Positions 21,147 through 30,600 of a stretch of 64,000 bases of DNA are shown one piece after another. Made by a program: the position numbers and the translations under genes. The notes beneath the pieces were generated by a model. It saw only the letters and a program-made list of their open reading frames with translations. It was not told the DNA's origin and did no database searches. Source of the DNA: Caldilineaceae bacterium. GTDB lineage: Bacteria > Chloroflexota > Anaerolineae > Caldilineales > Caldilineaceae. The DNA lies in NCBI GenBank assembly GCA_020634815.1, contig JACKBA010000022.1, positions 53,411-117,410 on the forward strand, written 5' to 3'. Within the stretch, counting starts at the first letter, position 1; each line of letters starts with the position of its first letter.

Positions 21147-21190
21147 GGCGCAGGTGAGCAGGACCGAGGGAGGCCCTGCTCACCTGCGCC
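21147..21190. terminator. Perfect 16-bp hairpin between convergent genes
   Basis: GGCGCAGGTGAGCAGG (21147-21162) pairs perfectly with CCTGCTCACCTGCGCC (21175-21190), with a 12-nt loop. It lies between the ends of the plus-strand GNAT gene and the minus-strand NTF2-like fragment. No long T-run follows on either strand, so it is a strong stem but not a textbook intrinsic terminator. Confidence 0.75.
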
Positions 21191-21196
21191 CTTCTA

Positions 21197-21373
21197 TCAG
21201 CCGCCCTTGAGCATCTGCCAGCGGCCGTCGCATTTCACCAACACGTCGGCTGTGCTCAGCCACAGTATTGTGGCGCGGGCGGCGCATTCAGCTTGCGCAA
21301 CAGGTAGTCGATCCGTGGTGGCCACGTAATGAACGAGCGCGTTTCCCCGATCAGCACGTAGCCACCACTCCAT
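21197..21373 (-). CDS. Small NTF2-like (SnoaL/DUF4440) fragment, 58 residues
   Basis: The product looks like the second half of an NTF2-like domain: ALVHYVATTDRLPV, then ATILWLSTADVLVKCDGRWQMLKGG. These are the closing beta-strands of the fold, with the common DGRWQ turn. The helical first half is missing. It starts 22 bases after the stop of the large fused gene, whose middle domain is also NTF2-like. ATG 21373 has GAGG 5 nt upstream. It may be a truncated remnant or a small accessory protein. Confidence 0.5.
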   Translation of the reverse strand: MEWWLRADRGNALVHYVATTDRLPVAQAECAARATILWLSTADVLVKCDGRWQMLKGG

Positions 21374-21395
21374 GGTTACCTCAATCAAGTGTCAG

Positions 21396-23762
21396 CTACC
21401 GCTTGACCCTGGTCAACCAGTACTCCGTCTCAGGCGTTCGTTCGGCATCCCACCGCGCGTTGACTACGTAGAGCGCATCGCCGTAGATCGCAACCGTAGA
21501 CAGGGCTTCCATCGTCGGATCGGTGATGGTGCGGACGATTTCGCCTGACTTCCACTCCGGGTCGAGGGCCACGACGTAGACATTATCTTGATCGATGGTG
21601 GAGTCGACGACATAGAGTGTGTCACCGTCCAAGGCTAGACCGTCGTGGTAAGGCTGTGCATCCCGATCAAGCGCCAATTCCATGGCCTCGCCGCTGGCCG
21701 TATCGACCACGTAAAGTTTGCCGAGATCGGAGTGGGCTATGATCAACTTCGCACCGTCCGCCGAAGCGACAATGCCATTGCTGTTGAGGCCATCTGGCAG
21801 GTTCTCGAAATCGCCAGTGAGCGCGATTGTTTCGCTTGCAGCCGGGTCGGGCAAGTGGCTCTCAGGATCAAGCGGCAGACGATAGACAACCGGCTGATAG
21901 GAATCGGTGAAGAAGACAGCGTCATCAGTCAGGGCGACATCGTTGACCAGGCCGCCGGTCGTGAACTGGATTTCGGCAACCTGTTCGCCGGTCAACCCGT
22001 CGTAGACCAGCCCGTTGCCGGCTTCGACGCCGGCCACGTAGAGCAGGTCGGTCCGCCGGTCATAGGCCATGCCCGCTACTTTCTGTGTCTCCTGGGCAGG
22101 AACGAAGACGCTGCCTTCGCCTGTCGCCAGGTTGACCTGGTAGATTGCCCCGGAGCCAACCGAGCCGACATAGGCTGTGGCATCGCGTCCGACGGTGATC
22201 CCTTCCGGCTCGAAACCGTTGGGCAGCATTACGGTGGGGGCGGTGTTGTCTGTTGCCTCGAGTGGCGCAGCGCGCTCTTGTTCGGCCAGGAAGATGTTCT
22301 GCCATTTTCCGTCACGCTTCACCCACAGCGACGAGACGGTGCGAGGGTTCGAGAACGCTGCGCCATCGTAGCTGCCGTTGAAGTTGAGCGGATAGGTAAC
22401 CATGTAGGCTTCCGGGGTGATCATGAGCACGCGAATCTCACCCAGGTCAGGCGGAAGCACAGTGAGCTTCTCATCCTGTAGGCCCGCCATCATGGCATCG
22501 CGTTCGGTGTACGACCCATCGATAGCGACGCCGAAATAATCGGCGCCGGTCTCAGCATCCAGCGTCTCCCAGTCGCGATTGATGTAGAGATCGAACGTGC
22601 CGAGTTCGTGCTCGATCGCCTCCGCCATCATCTGCTCAAGGTCTGGCGAAGATGCGCCGGCCGCCGCATCCCCCTCCATGTCGCCCATCTCCATCTCCGG
22701 CAAATCGGCGACGGGGATCATCATGTGCTGATAGCCGGTGTCGGCGAACATGATGTAGGGCAGACCGGACATATGGTCGGTGCTGAACTGCGCGGTGTCG
22801 AAGCCGCCCGGCACTACCAGCATGACATGGGGCGCGGTGGCGACCCAATCCTCGCCTTCGGGCGGGGCGGGCAAGTTCGGGTCCGTGTTGCTGGCGTCGG
22901 ATCCCCCTTGCAGCATGTAGGAGAGGCCGACGCGGGTGACGCCTTCGGTGTCGCCGATCGACCAGAAGGCTTCCATCATGGGGTCGTTGCAGGAGGGATC
23001 GTTGCCCGGCGAGACCGCCCCGTCCGGGTAGCAGACCCAGCCGTTGGTCCCTTCCTTCACGACCACCATCGGGTCGCCCTCTGTCTCCGGGTTGCCCATG
23101 ATCGTCGCATTCAGGGCCACGCCGGCCGGCGCCGAGCGCAGGATATTGGCGGTTGTCTCATCCACATCGCCCATGAGGTCGTCCGCCGTCGGCACCACCG
23201 GCACCATCAGGTGTTCGTAGGGCGTGTCGTCCCACATGATGTAGGGCGCGTCCTGCTGCGGCTCGTTGGCATAGTCGGCGGCGTCGAAGCCCGCCTCCGT
23301 CACGAGCATGATGTGCGGCACCGTGCTGATCCAATCTTCGCCCGCGGCTGGCTCCATGGCGAAGGGGTCGGTGTTGGACGGGTCGGAGCCGCCGGCCAGC
23401 ATGTAGCCGATGCCTGTCCCTTCGCCGGCCGGTTCCTCGCCCGCCATCAAGGCGGCGTTCCAGGCATCGAAGACCAGGTCCAGGCACGACGGGTCGTTGC
23501 CGGGCGAAACGGGCCAGTCGACATAGCAGGTCCAGCCGTTCGTCCCCTCGCGCAGGACGACGGTGGGCATGCCGTCGGCGTCATAGGCCATGACCGTGGC
23601 ATCGCGGGCGATGGCGGCCGGCGCCGCGCTCTCGGCGTTGGCGATGGCGGCCGCGTCATCTTGCGCAGGCGGCGCCGCCTGCGCGGGCATCGTGAGGGCC
23701 AGGGCAGGCCACAGCAAGGCAACGGCGAGCAGTGCCCTGAGCCAGCGAGATACGAATTGCAT
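21396..23762 (-). CDS. Secreted fusion: duplicated N-terminal domain, NTF2-like domain, SMP-30-type beta-propeller
   Basis: The 788-residue protein has a signal peptide (1-29, ending PAQA). Two copies of an unrecognised domain of about 140 residues follow (52-190 and 215-352). Both contain REGTNGW or KEGTNGW, a VSPGNDPSC motif, GGSDxSNTDP, and HxMLV. Residues 372-497 are NTF2-like (SnoaL/DUF4440), with LGTFDLYINRDWETLD and WVKRDGKWQN. Residues 508-788 are a six-bladed propeller starting LPNGFEPEGITVGRD and ending TEYWLTRVKR, close to the proteins at 42194 and 46684. The start has AGAGGAGG 7 nt upstream. It is probably exported; a catalytic role is not evident. Fusing NTF2 and propeller in one chain matches their adjacency at 41286-43072. 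Confidence 0.88.
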   Translation of the reverse strand: MQFVSRWLRALLAVALLWPALALTMPAQAAPPAQDDAAAIANAESAAPAAIARDATVMAYDADGMPTVVLREGTNGWTCYVDWPVSPGNDPSCLDLVFDAWNAALMAGEEPAGEGTGIGYMLAGGSDPSNTDPFAMEPAAGEDWISTVPHIMLVTEAGFDAADYANEPQQDAPYIMWDDTPYEHLMVPVVPTADDLMGDVDETTANILRSAPAGVALNATIMGNPETEGDPMVVVKEGTNGWVCYPDGAVSPGNDPSCNDPMMEAFWSIGDTEGVTRVGLSYMLQGGSDASNTDPNLPAPPEGEDWVATAPHVMLVVPGGFDTAQFSTDHMSGLPYIMFADTGYQHMMIPVADLPEMEMGDMEGDAAAGASSPDLEQMMAEAIEHELGTFDLYINRDWETLDAETGADYFGVAIDGSYTERDAMMAGLQDEKLTVLPPDLGEIRVLMITPEAYMVTYPLNFNGSYDGAAFSNPRTVSSLWVKRDGKWQNIFLAEQERAAPLEATDNTAPTVMLPNGFEPEGITVGRDATAYVGSVGSGAIYQVNLATGEGSVFVPAQETQKVAGMAYDRRTDLLYVAGVEAGNGLVYDGLTGEQVAEIQFTTGGLVNDVALTDDAVFFTDSYQPVVYRLPLDPESHLPDPAASETIALTGDFENLPDGLNSNGIVASADGAKLIIAHSDLGKLYVVDTASGEAMELALDRDAQPYHDGLALDGDTLYVVDSTIDQDNVYVVALDPEWKSGEIVRTITDPTMEALSTVAIYGDALYVVNARWDAERTPETEYWLTRVKR

Positions 23763-23880
23763 TCGGGTTCCTCCTCTGGGAAAAGTCGATCCTGATTTCA
23801 CCACGCTATATGGGAACAGGCGGGGCCGCGTCGGCGGACGCTCGCCTGGTACTTGGCGCGCACAGCTTTGCGCGTCCGGC

Positions 23881-24087
23881 TCACGCCTCCGGTGCTCCAT
23901 CGATCTTGCCGAGCAGGTACGCGGCGCAGGTGTCCCAATCGCGGAAATAGCGCGTCTCGCCGCTCAGCACGTGCCGCACCTGGAGCCGCACCTCGCGCTG
24001 CTCCGCATCCAGCGTCTCGTACCAGACGCGCAGGGTGAAGAGGTGGGAATGACGCCAGGGGTCGTCAGTTGGAACGGTCGGCTCCAT
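23881..24087 (-). CDS. Small hypothetical protein with HLFTLRVW motif
   Basis: The 68-residue protein contains HSHLFTLRVWYETLD and VRHVLSGETRYFRDWDTCAAYLL. It resembles a family of small Chloroflexota proteins that share an LFTxRVW...HVLSGExRYFR pattern. I recall the pattern but no function. ATG 24087 has GGAGG 5 nt upstream. It lies between two exported-protein genes on the same strand. Confidence 0.68.
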   Translation of the reverse strand: MEPTVPTDDPWRHSHLFTLRVWYETLDAEQREVRLQVRHVLSGETRYFRDWDTCAAYLLGKIDGAPEA

Positions 24088-24287
24088 CAAGGCCTCCGCG
24101 TACAGGCCATCAGGCCACGAATCAGGGCTGTGCGATACGGTAATGGTGCTTGCGAGGAAGAGTATGGCAGGCGGAGCGTTCTATCAGCGTTCTAGCGGCT
24201 GGACGCCGGCAGCCGGCAGATCGCCCGCTGGGTGGAGAGTTGCTGCGACGTAGCCGGCCGCGTAAAATCACCGGTTTTGGTAATCGC

Positions 24288-26414
24288 TTACGGGTCCAGC
24301 GATGTCACGCCCACCCGTGCCAGCCGACCCGCATAACCCATGAATGGGCGCACAACGATTTCCACATCGCGCGTGGGCGCGCCCTGCGTGATGACGGCGA
24401 CCGGCTGGTCGCTTATCCCAAAGACAATGTAGGATCCGTTTTCAATACGCGCACTCAGCGCGTAGGACGCGTTTGGATCAATCGCCGCCGATGAGTAACG
24501 CACAGCAAAAGCCGCCACCGGCTGCGATCCGTCGACCTCGATGCGCTGTTGCGCCAGCAAGGTGGCATTGCTTGGCTCCGAGCCGGCGACGACCTTGTCA
24601 ATGAAGACCCGCACGATCACGGGGTCAGGCGATTCGGCGGCGAAGGTATAGGAGACCACGCCGGTTAACAGCGCGTCCGTGGCGCTGGTACGCACGCGCA
24701 GCCGGTCGCTCTCGGGCAAATGGCCAGGCGCGGCGGCGCCGATCACTTGCAGCGACAACATGCCATCGTCGGCGATGGGCGGCAGCGGCACATTGTCGCG
24801 CCACACGCCGCTCGCCGGTTCGGGGACGACGGGCGCCATGTGGAGCACTCTACCGACCGCATCCTGGACCAAGAACTGTGCCGGTGCGGGTGCGATGCCC
24901 TGCACATGCAACGCCTCGTCGCGATTGGTGAATACCGTTTCCGGCAGCGGGAAGTCGATCCGGGTCGCAAGTTGTGTGCCGCCAGGATCGACAAAGCGTA
25001 CGTCGACGCCAGCCGGTACGTAGCGCGGGCCGCCATATCGGACCAAATTGTAGACACAGATGCGAGCACGCTGGGCGCCGGCTACGCTCAGCTTGGCGTG
25101 CCAGCGTTGCTCGCCGTAGGCGTCGACGCCATCGTCCTGGGCCGGTACACTCGCCAGCACCTTGCGCGCAGGAACGCGCCAGGTAGGGGCGAGGTAGAGA
25201 GCATCACCGGCATCCGTGCAGTCGGTGGCGCTGTCGACGGCCTCCACGATGACCGGCCCCTCATATTTCCCGCGCCCGCGCACGGTCACAACCGCGTTGG
25301 CGTCGATCTGTGCGTAAGGCAGCGGCGCGTCGATTGCCAGATACGCGTCCGGTTCGTTCGTGCCAAAGATGACCGGCACGGCGTCAGCGGCACCGATGGC
25401 CGGCGCGTCTGGCGTCACCCAGTAGGCGTAGATCTGCGCGCGCGTTCCAGAGGTCACGTCGGGGACGACAAGCTTGGCGCGCCAGCGTTGCGGGCCGGGC
25501 TGAGCGGGCCGCGGCGTCACCTCCGCGATCGTTTCGGCCAGCACGCGGCCCAATGCGTCCACCGCGCGCACGGCCAGCGTGCCTGTCATCGCATTGGCCA
25601 ACGTGCCGCTGACCGGGAAGTAGGCGTTGGGGATCAGCACGCCGTTGCTCAGTGGCGCATCGATGAGCAGGGTTGGCGCAGCCGGCGGCGTGCCGGGCAG
25701 GCGCGGCACGCGTAGCAGCGTTCCACTCGCCGGCTGTACGAGGACGCGCAGGCAGTTGGCGCGGCGCACCTGGCGCTCCGTGGCGCCGGTCTGCGCAGCC
25801 AGCGCGGCGATACTGTCGCCCGCCTGTACCGTGTAGGCCGGCCAGGTGACATGCTCCTGGCAGCGGTTCGCCAGCTCTGCGCGATTGCGCCGGTTCAACT
25901 CCTCCTGCAGGATGTGCGGGTCAGGCAGCGGTTCGACAAGCGGCCCGCGATAGAAGTCCAGCGATACAAAGTCCTGGGCGGCGATGCCGTTCTTCGCATC
26001 GCCGGCGGTTGCCTCGATGGTCAGGTCTTGAAAGAAGAGATCCGGTTGCGGGTGCAGCGTCGTGCGCCAGGCGCCTTCGCCATCCGCCGATCCCTCCACC
26101 ACCGCAACCTGTTCGTCGATGATGCGATGGCCGCGATCGCGGGCGCGCACGACAATCTGCGCGTCGGTCAGCCCGCGCGCCGTGCCGGCCACCTCGAACG
26201 CGCGGCTATCAGCCGGGAGCTTGGCCTGGCTGGGCGTCGTGATGGTGATGAAGGCTGTTTGGGGCGTTGGGGTCGGGCAGTCGGGACGGTCGGCGCAAGG
26301 CAGGGGTGCGTCCAGGTCGCGCGCTGCGGCGGGTGGGTTTCCTGAGAGAAGCAGGATGGGTACAGCCATGAAAGCTGGCAGGCTGACAAACAAGACGCGA
26401 GCGGTATGTCGCAT
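24288..26414 (-). CDS. Secreted LysM / Ig-like repeat / YbaY-domain protein
   Basis: The 708-residue protein has a signal peptide (1-31). A LysM domain lies at about 193-237 (YTVQAGDSIAALAAQTGATE), suggesting cell-wall or polysaccharide binding. Around it are three or four Ig-like repeats, each opening with a variant of hIDxPL (LIDAPLSNGVLIP, AIDAPLPYAQ, RIDFPLPET), similar to Gmad2 domains. The C-terminal 110 residues (LTGVVSYTF...PFMGYAGR) match the YbaY/YscW lipoprotein fold. ATG 26414 has AAGGAG upstream. It is probably surface-attached. It sits at the edge of the low-GC island but has normal GC. Confidence 0.85.
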   Translation of the reverse strand: MRHTARVLFVSLPAFMAVPILLLSGNPPAAARDLDAPLPCADRPDCPTPTPQTAFITITTPSQAKLPADSRAFEVAGTARGLTDAQIVVRARDRGHRIIDEQVAVVEGSADGEGAWRTTLHPQPDLFFQDLTIEATAGDAKNGIAAQDFVSLDFYRGPLVEPLPDPHILQEELNRRNRAELANRCQEHVTWPAYTVQAGDSIAALAAQTGATERQVRRANCLRVLVQPASGTLLRVPRLPGTPPAAPTLLIDAPLSNGVLIPNAYFPVSGTLANAMTGTLAVRAVDALGRVLAETIAEVTPRPAQPGPQRWRAKLVVPDVTSGTRAQIYAYWVTPDAPAIGAADAVPVIFGTNEPDAYLAIDAPLPYAQIDANAVVTVRGRGKYEGPVIVEAVDSATDCTDAGDALYLAPTWRVPARKVLASVPAQDDGVDAYGEQRWHAKLSVAGAQRARICVYNLVRYGGPRYVPAGVDVRFVDPGGTQLATRIDFPLPETVFTNRDEALHVQGIAPAPAQFLVQDAVGRVLHMAPVVPEPASGVWRDNVPLPPIADDGMLSLQVIGAAAPGHLPESDRLRVRTSATDALLTGVVSYTFAAESPDPVIVRVFIDKVVAGSEPSNATLLAQQRIEVDGSQPVAAFAVRYSSAAIDPNASYALSARIENGSYIVFGISDQPVAVITQGAPTRDVEIVVRPFMGYAGRLARVGVTSLDP

Positions 26415-26960
26415 GGTATTTCCTTCTCCTTACCTTGGACGACTCGCCAATTCGCAGGGCAGTGTGAATCGGATTGCCTAGCTCTATCAGCGCCCATGGG
26501 CCGCCCGTATGCTGACGTGTTCAGAATAGACGTTTGTGAGGATGTGGAAGCTTCAGGGGCACTGGCGAGGCTGGTCGACGCGGTGAGTGCTGCGCATCGC
26601 TGGTGCTGAATGGCAATGCAAGAGCGAAGCCAGCGCCAGATCCGGGCTATGTCAGTTCGATCCTGGCGGACACAATTTTCTGCCAGTTCAACGGCCACAC
26701 TCAGTTGAATCCAACCGACGTATGTATGCTGCGCTATTCGCCCAGACATGGTTTTGAGACATTCGGGCTGGATGTAGATCCTGGTTCGCACTCGCAACAG
26801 TCGATGACGCGAGCGTTGAGCGGACCCTGTTGCGAACTCCGGTGGTTGTACCAGAAAAACCCACAAGTGAAGAATAGAGCGAAGAGCTGTTCTTGTTCGT
26901 CCGCCAAATCTTTGGAACAACAGTCGGTTTGTCGACTATCGAACATGCCAAGGCAATCGC
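26415..26960. other. Intergenic region at the left edge of the low-GC island
   Basis: I see no supported gene in this 546-bp gap. Base composition changes from GC-rich to near balanced across it. Several medium open frames exist on both strands, but none has a recognisable domain, a ribosome binding site and a codon pattern together. It may hold a decayed sequence or the junction of the island. Confidence 0.5.
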
Positions 26961-27536
26961 CTACTTGCCTTCCGCAGTTGGCGACGCGGGACGAACGAGC
27001 AAGAACGCCCCTTGGACATTCAAGGGTTTGCGCGTGAAGCCTTCGATTCGCTCGCTATAGATGCCACGCAATGTGTCGCCCTGATCTAGCACATCCCCTT
27101 CCAGCGTGACAGTGCGTGAGATCGTGCGGCCTGCTGTGACGCTTCCAAACGTACCGGAGATGGAGAATGTGGGCGTGATGGCGTCCGTGGCGCTCGTGAT
27201 TGAACCAGACAATACTGGCGAACCAGGAAATGCCTGTGTTCGGGTCGAATCGATGGTGCCGGAAAGTCCACCTTCTTCAACTGCAGACAAATCGACAGCA
27301 AGATCCATGACACCAAGCGATGCGGGTTCAGAGATGGCAATCGTGCCGATATAAGCTCCACCGAGCGTTCCTTCTGTCCCTGCTCGTTGCAGATACGGGG
27401 CAGCTGACACCGAATGTTGATGAGCGGCATCTGCCTGTGTATGCAGGGATAACGAAATAGACAAGAGAATCGACAGACAAAAAAACAACCTTGTCGGCAA
27501 GCGAAGCAGTGTTCCGCGTATTTGATAGGCGCTCAT
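26961..27536 (-). CDS. Small secreted protein next to the Rhs gene, unknown function
   Basis: The 191-residue product has a signal peptide (about 1-38, with LFFCLSILLSISLSL). A beta-rich domain follows, with GGAYIGTIAISEPASLGV, FSISGTFGSVTAGRTISRTVTLEGDV and an end FLLVRPASPTAEGK. I do not recognise the family. ATG 27536 has GGAG 6 nt upstream. It lies 66 bases downstream of the Rhs gene on the same strand, the position where immunity or accessory genes of Rhs toxins are found. That role is an inference from position only. Confidence 0.7.
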   Translation of the reverse strand: MSAYQIRGTLLRLPTRLFFCLSILLSISLSLHTQADAAHQHSVSAAPYLQRAGTEGTLGGAYIGTIAISEPASLGVMDLAVDLSAVEEGGLSGTIDSTRTQAFPGSPVLSGSITSATDAITPTFSISGTFGSVTAGRTISRTVTLEGDVLDQGDTLRGIYSERIEGFTRKPLNVQGAFLLVRPASPTAEGK

Positions 27537-27602
27537 CTACATCTCCAAGGCGATATGAACATGATCTCTTTTGTGCACTCTCTCAACGTTCCTCGTACTC
27601 TG

Positions 27603-30600
27603 CTAGTCCTTGATATTTGGGTTTAGCTCGACGACGCGCTTTGTGCTCCCTTTGGTCTCTTTCCAGTCAAACGCCTTCTGGGCCTTTTCATGCTGTGTAG
27701 TTACGCTCTGCCAGAGTTTCTCTGCCTGTTGGGGTGTCTTGCCAAGCATCTGTTCTGCGAGTCCCTTGAAGTATTTATTGAAAATCCCGACATGAACAGT
27801 CTCGTGCTTGAGTAAAGCCATGTACATTTGGTTCCATTCGGCACTCGTCTTAGGGCCTGCCTTGCTGAGGTCTTTCCACTCTGGCATCTCAATCACCAAT
27901 TTAGCCTCGATTGTTACCTTAGTGATTCTATTATTTGGAGTTGAGGTCTCGAAATTGTACTGCATACTAGACCACTCCATACGACCCCATTCCTCGCCAC
28001 GCTTTCTCATGAGGTCACTGCCCACTTCTTCGAGAGTCTTGCCTGTCACCTCGTAGTGCTTGACCGTCGGTCCTGCTATCTTGGTCTCAGCCTGGGTGCC
28101 GTTTGGATCAACAAACCTGACCGGATTGTTCAGTGCATACGCATACAGGTTCAGCGACTGTGGATTGTCAGCCTGCTGGTCTGGTTGTTCGCCATACAGG
28201 GGATCCGTGCTAATGAACTGGCCCACAACAGCGTCGTAGTAACGGGTACCGTAGTAGTACAGCCCGCTGGTATCCCGTTCTTTGCCCGTGAATTGGTAGC
28301 GCGCTTCCTGGCCATTCCTTTCGTAGCGCGTCAGGCCGTAGGGGTAGTAAACTACCTCAGAGTTGACATTGCCGCCTGCCTCCAACAGCAGACTGGTCCC
28401 GCCGAGATGGTCCGCGGCGTACCACAGCGTGGCGCTGGAATTGTTCTGCCCTGCCAGTTGACGCTTAGCCCGCCCGCCGAAACCGGCGATCAGTTGCGCT
28501 GGATCGAAGGGCATCGTCACTTGAGCCAGACGCTGATCATCCAATAGTACATAGCGCACGAACTCATCCCCTTGCGCCACGGCATGCGTGCCGATATAGA
28601 GTGTCTTGGTCACGAGCTCATCGCTATGCACCGTCTGTCGAATGCGCTGACCGTTCGCATCGTATTCGTAGGAAGAGACGGTAACTCCGTCCTCTGCACT
28701 CGCTAGCCAGTCGCGCGCCGTCCAGGTGTATTGGGTGTTGCCCTTCCGGGTGAGGTTACCATTGGTGTCATAGGTATAGGCCTTACCGTCTGCCATCGTC
28801 ACGGCATGAGGACCAGAACCGGCCTGGCCATGCTGCAGGTCGCCTAGGTTCAGCCGTGCGTCCAGTGCGGTACTGGTTTTGCGCACTAGGTTACCGATGG
28901 CATCATAGCGATAGTCGATCCGGCCGTACGTGCCTGTGGCATAGGCTAAGCGATAGAGGCTGTCGTAGCCAAAGTTCTGGGTTTGATCGTTGGCATCGTT
29001 GCGCACACCTAAGGGACGATTGTCCTCAATCAAAACGATGTTGCTGGTTCGGTCGAATTCGTATCCTAAATCTTGCAACACGTTTTCTCCAGCGGCGCTT
29101 TGCAAATGCTCAAGCCGTAGACGGACATCGTAGCCATATCGGGTGGTGACGCCGTTGGCATAGGCAATGGCGCTACGCTGACCGGAGGGTGTGTAGTCGA
29201 CATTGGTTACATAGTCAGGGATCGTTTCGAGCAACCCCTGGTCATTATAATGATAGGTAACGGTGTAGCCGTCGGGATAGATCAACTCGCTTAGTCGATC
29301 CATGGCGTCGTAACGCATACGCGTGACAAAGCTGAGACCTTCTTGGGTAAAGCTTCGGATACGCCCAGCGACGTTCCCGCGCTCATCGTAAGAGAAGTAG
29401 ACTGCTCCTTCCGGATCTTCGACATATGTCACTTGCCCCAACGTATTGCGCGCATCAAGGTGCAGTGGGGAAAGCGCATCGTCATAGTGGTAGGTGAAAA
29501 CAGTCTCGAAGCCATCATTATCTGTCGGCCACTGTTCGGTTAGCGGGCGATTGGCCGCATCATAGGTGTATGTGATCACTTGGCCTTTGGCGTCCTTCGT
29601 CTGCCGCAAATTGCCAACGTCATCGTATACATAATGCATCTCGCCACGGTCCGGATCCACCATGCGCACCTTGCGCGACAGGGCATCGTATTGCATGGTT
29701 TTGACGTTACCCTGGGCATCGGTAATTTGGACTAGATTGCCCAAGGGGTCGTAACCATAGTATGTGTGGTAACTCTCCACTGTGTCGCTGACACGATTGG
29801 TCTCTACGACCTCAACGAGCCGCTCCAGGCCATCGTATCGTAGCGTTTTTGGGGTGCCCACGTAGGGTGAGCCCAGATGATTGTCTTCTTCGTCCGACTG
29901 AATCTGCACAAGTGGGTGATACTCCACCGAAGCAAAGGAGCCATCAGGGTTGTTCGTACGCACAACCCGCGCCAGTGAATCATACTCCTTGCTGGAGTGG
30001 GGAAGGGCAGGATCAGGTGCATGATAGGCGAAGTCAACATCGAAATACGGCAGGAATTGGTCGCGCTCGCTCTGGCGGGCGTTGAACGTCACGGCGTCTG
30101 CTACGACCACTTGTCCATTTTCGGCCTCGCTACGCGTCTGGAGCTTGCGCCCCAAACCGTCGAAGTAGACCATACTGGTGCGCACGTTTTCGGTGCCCGA
30201 CTGCTCGCGCTGATGGGTGGTGATCGAACTGCGCGGGCTACCTAAGTCATAGTGGAACTGTTGAGTTGGCAGTTCCAGCGTATCACCGGGGAGGACGATG
30301 TCGGCAATGCGCCCGAACGCATCGTAGGTGAAGAAGGTGGTGTTGCCGTTGAACTCGGTGGCGCTGATGATCTTGCCAAAGCCAATATCATAGGCAGCGG
30401 TGTACGTAAGCACGCGACCGGCTTCAAGATGAATGGTTTCCGTGACAGGGAAAGCATGGGTTAGATCATCATATCCAATTGTGGTCAGGTGACCATTGGC
30501 ATCCATGATGCCGATGACATTCCCGTAGGTGTCGAAGGCTTGGCGTTTGGTCGGGACGAAGCGATTGTCACCGAGCGGCCCCAAGAATTCCTCCTGTCGT

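Noticed and set aside
21163..21196. Textbook rho-independent terminator
   Set aside because: The stem is perfect but no T-run follows on either strand, so it is listed as a hairpin of likely but unproven terminator function.
26603..27037. Open frames at the left edge of the low-GC island as possible transposase remnants
   Set aside because: No DDE or tyrosine-recombinase motif, no inverted terminal repeat, and no consistent frame.
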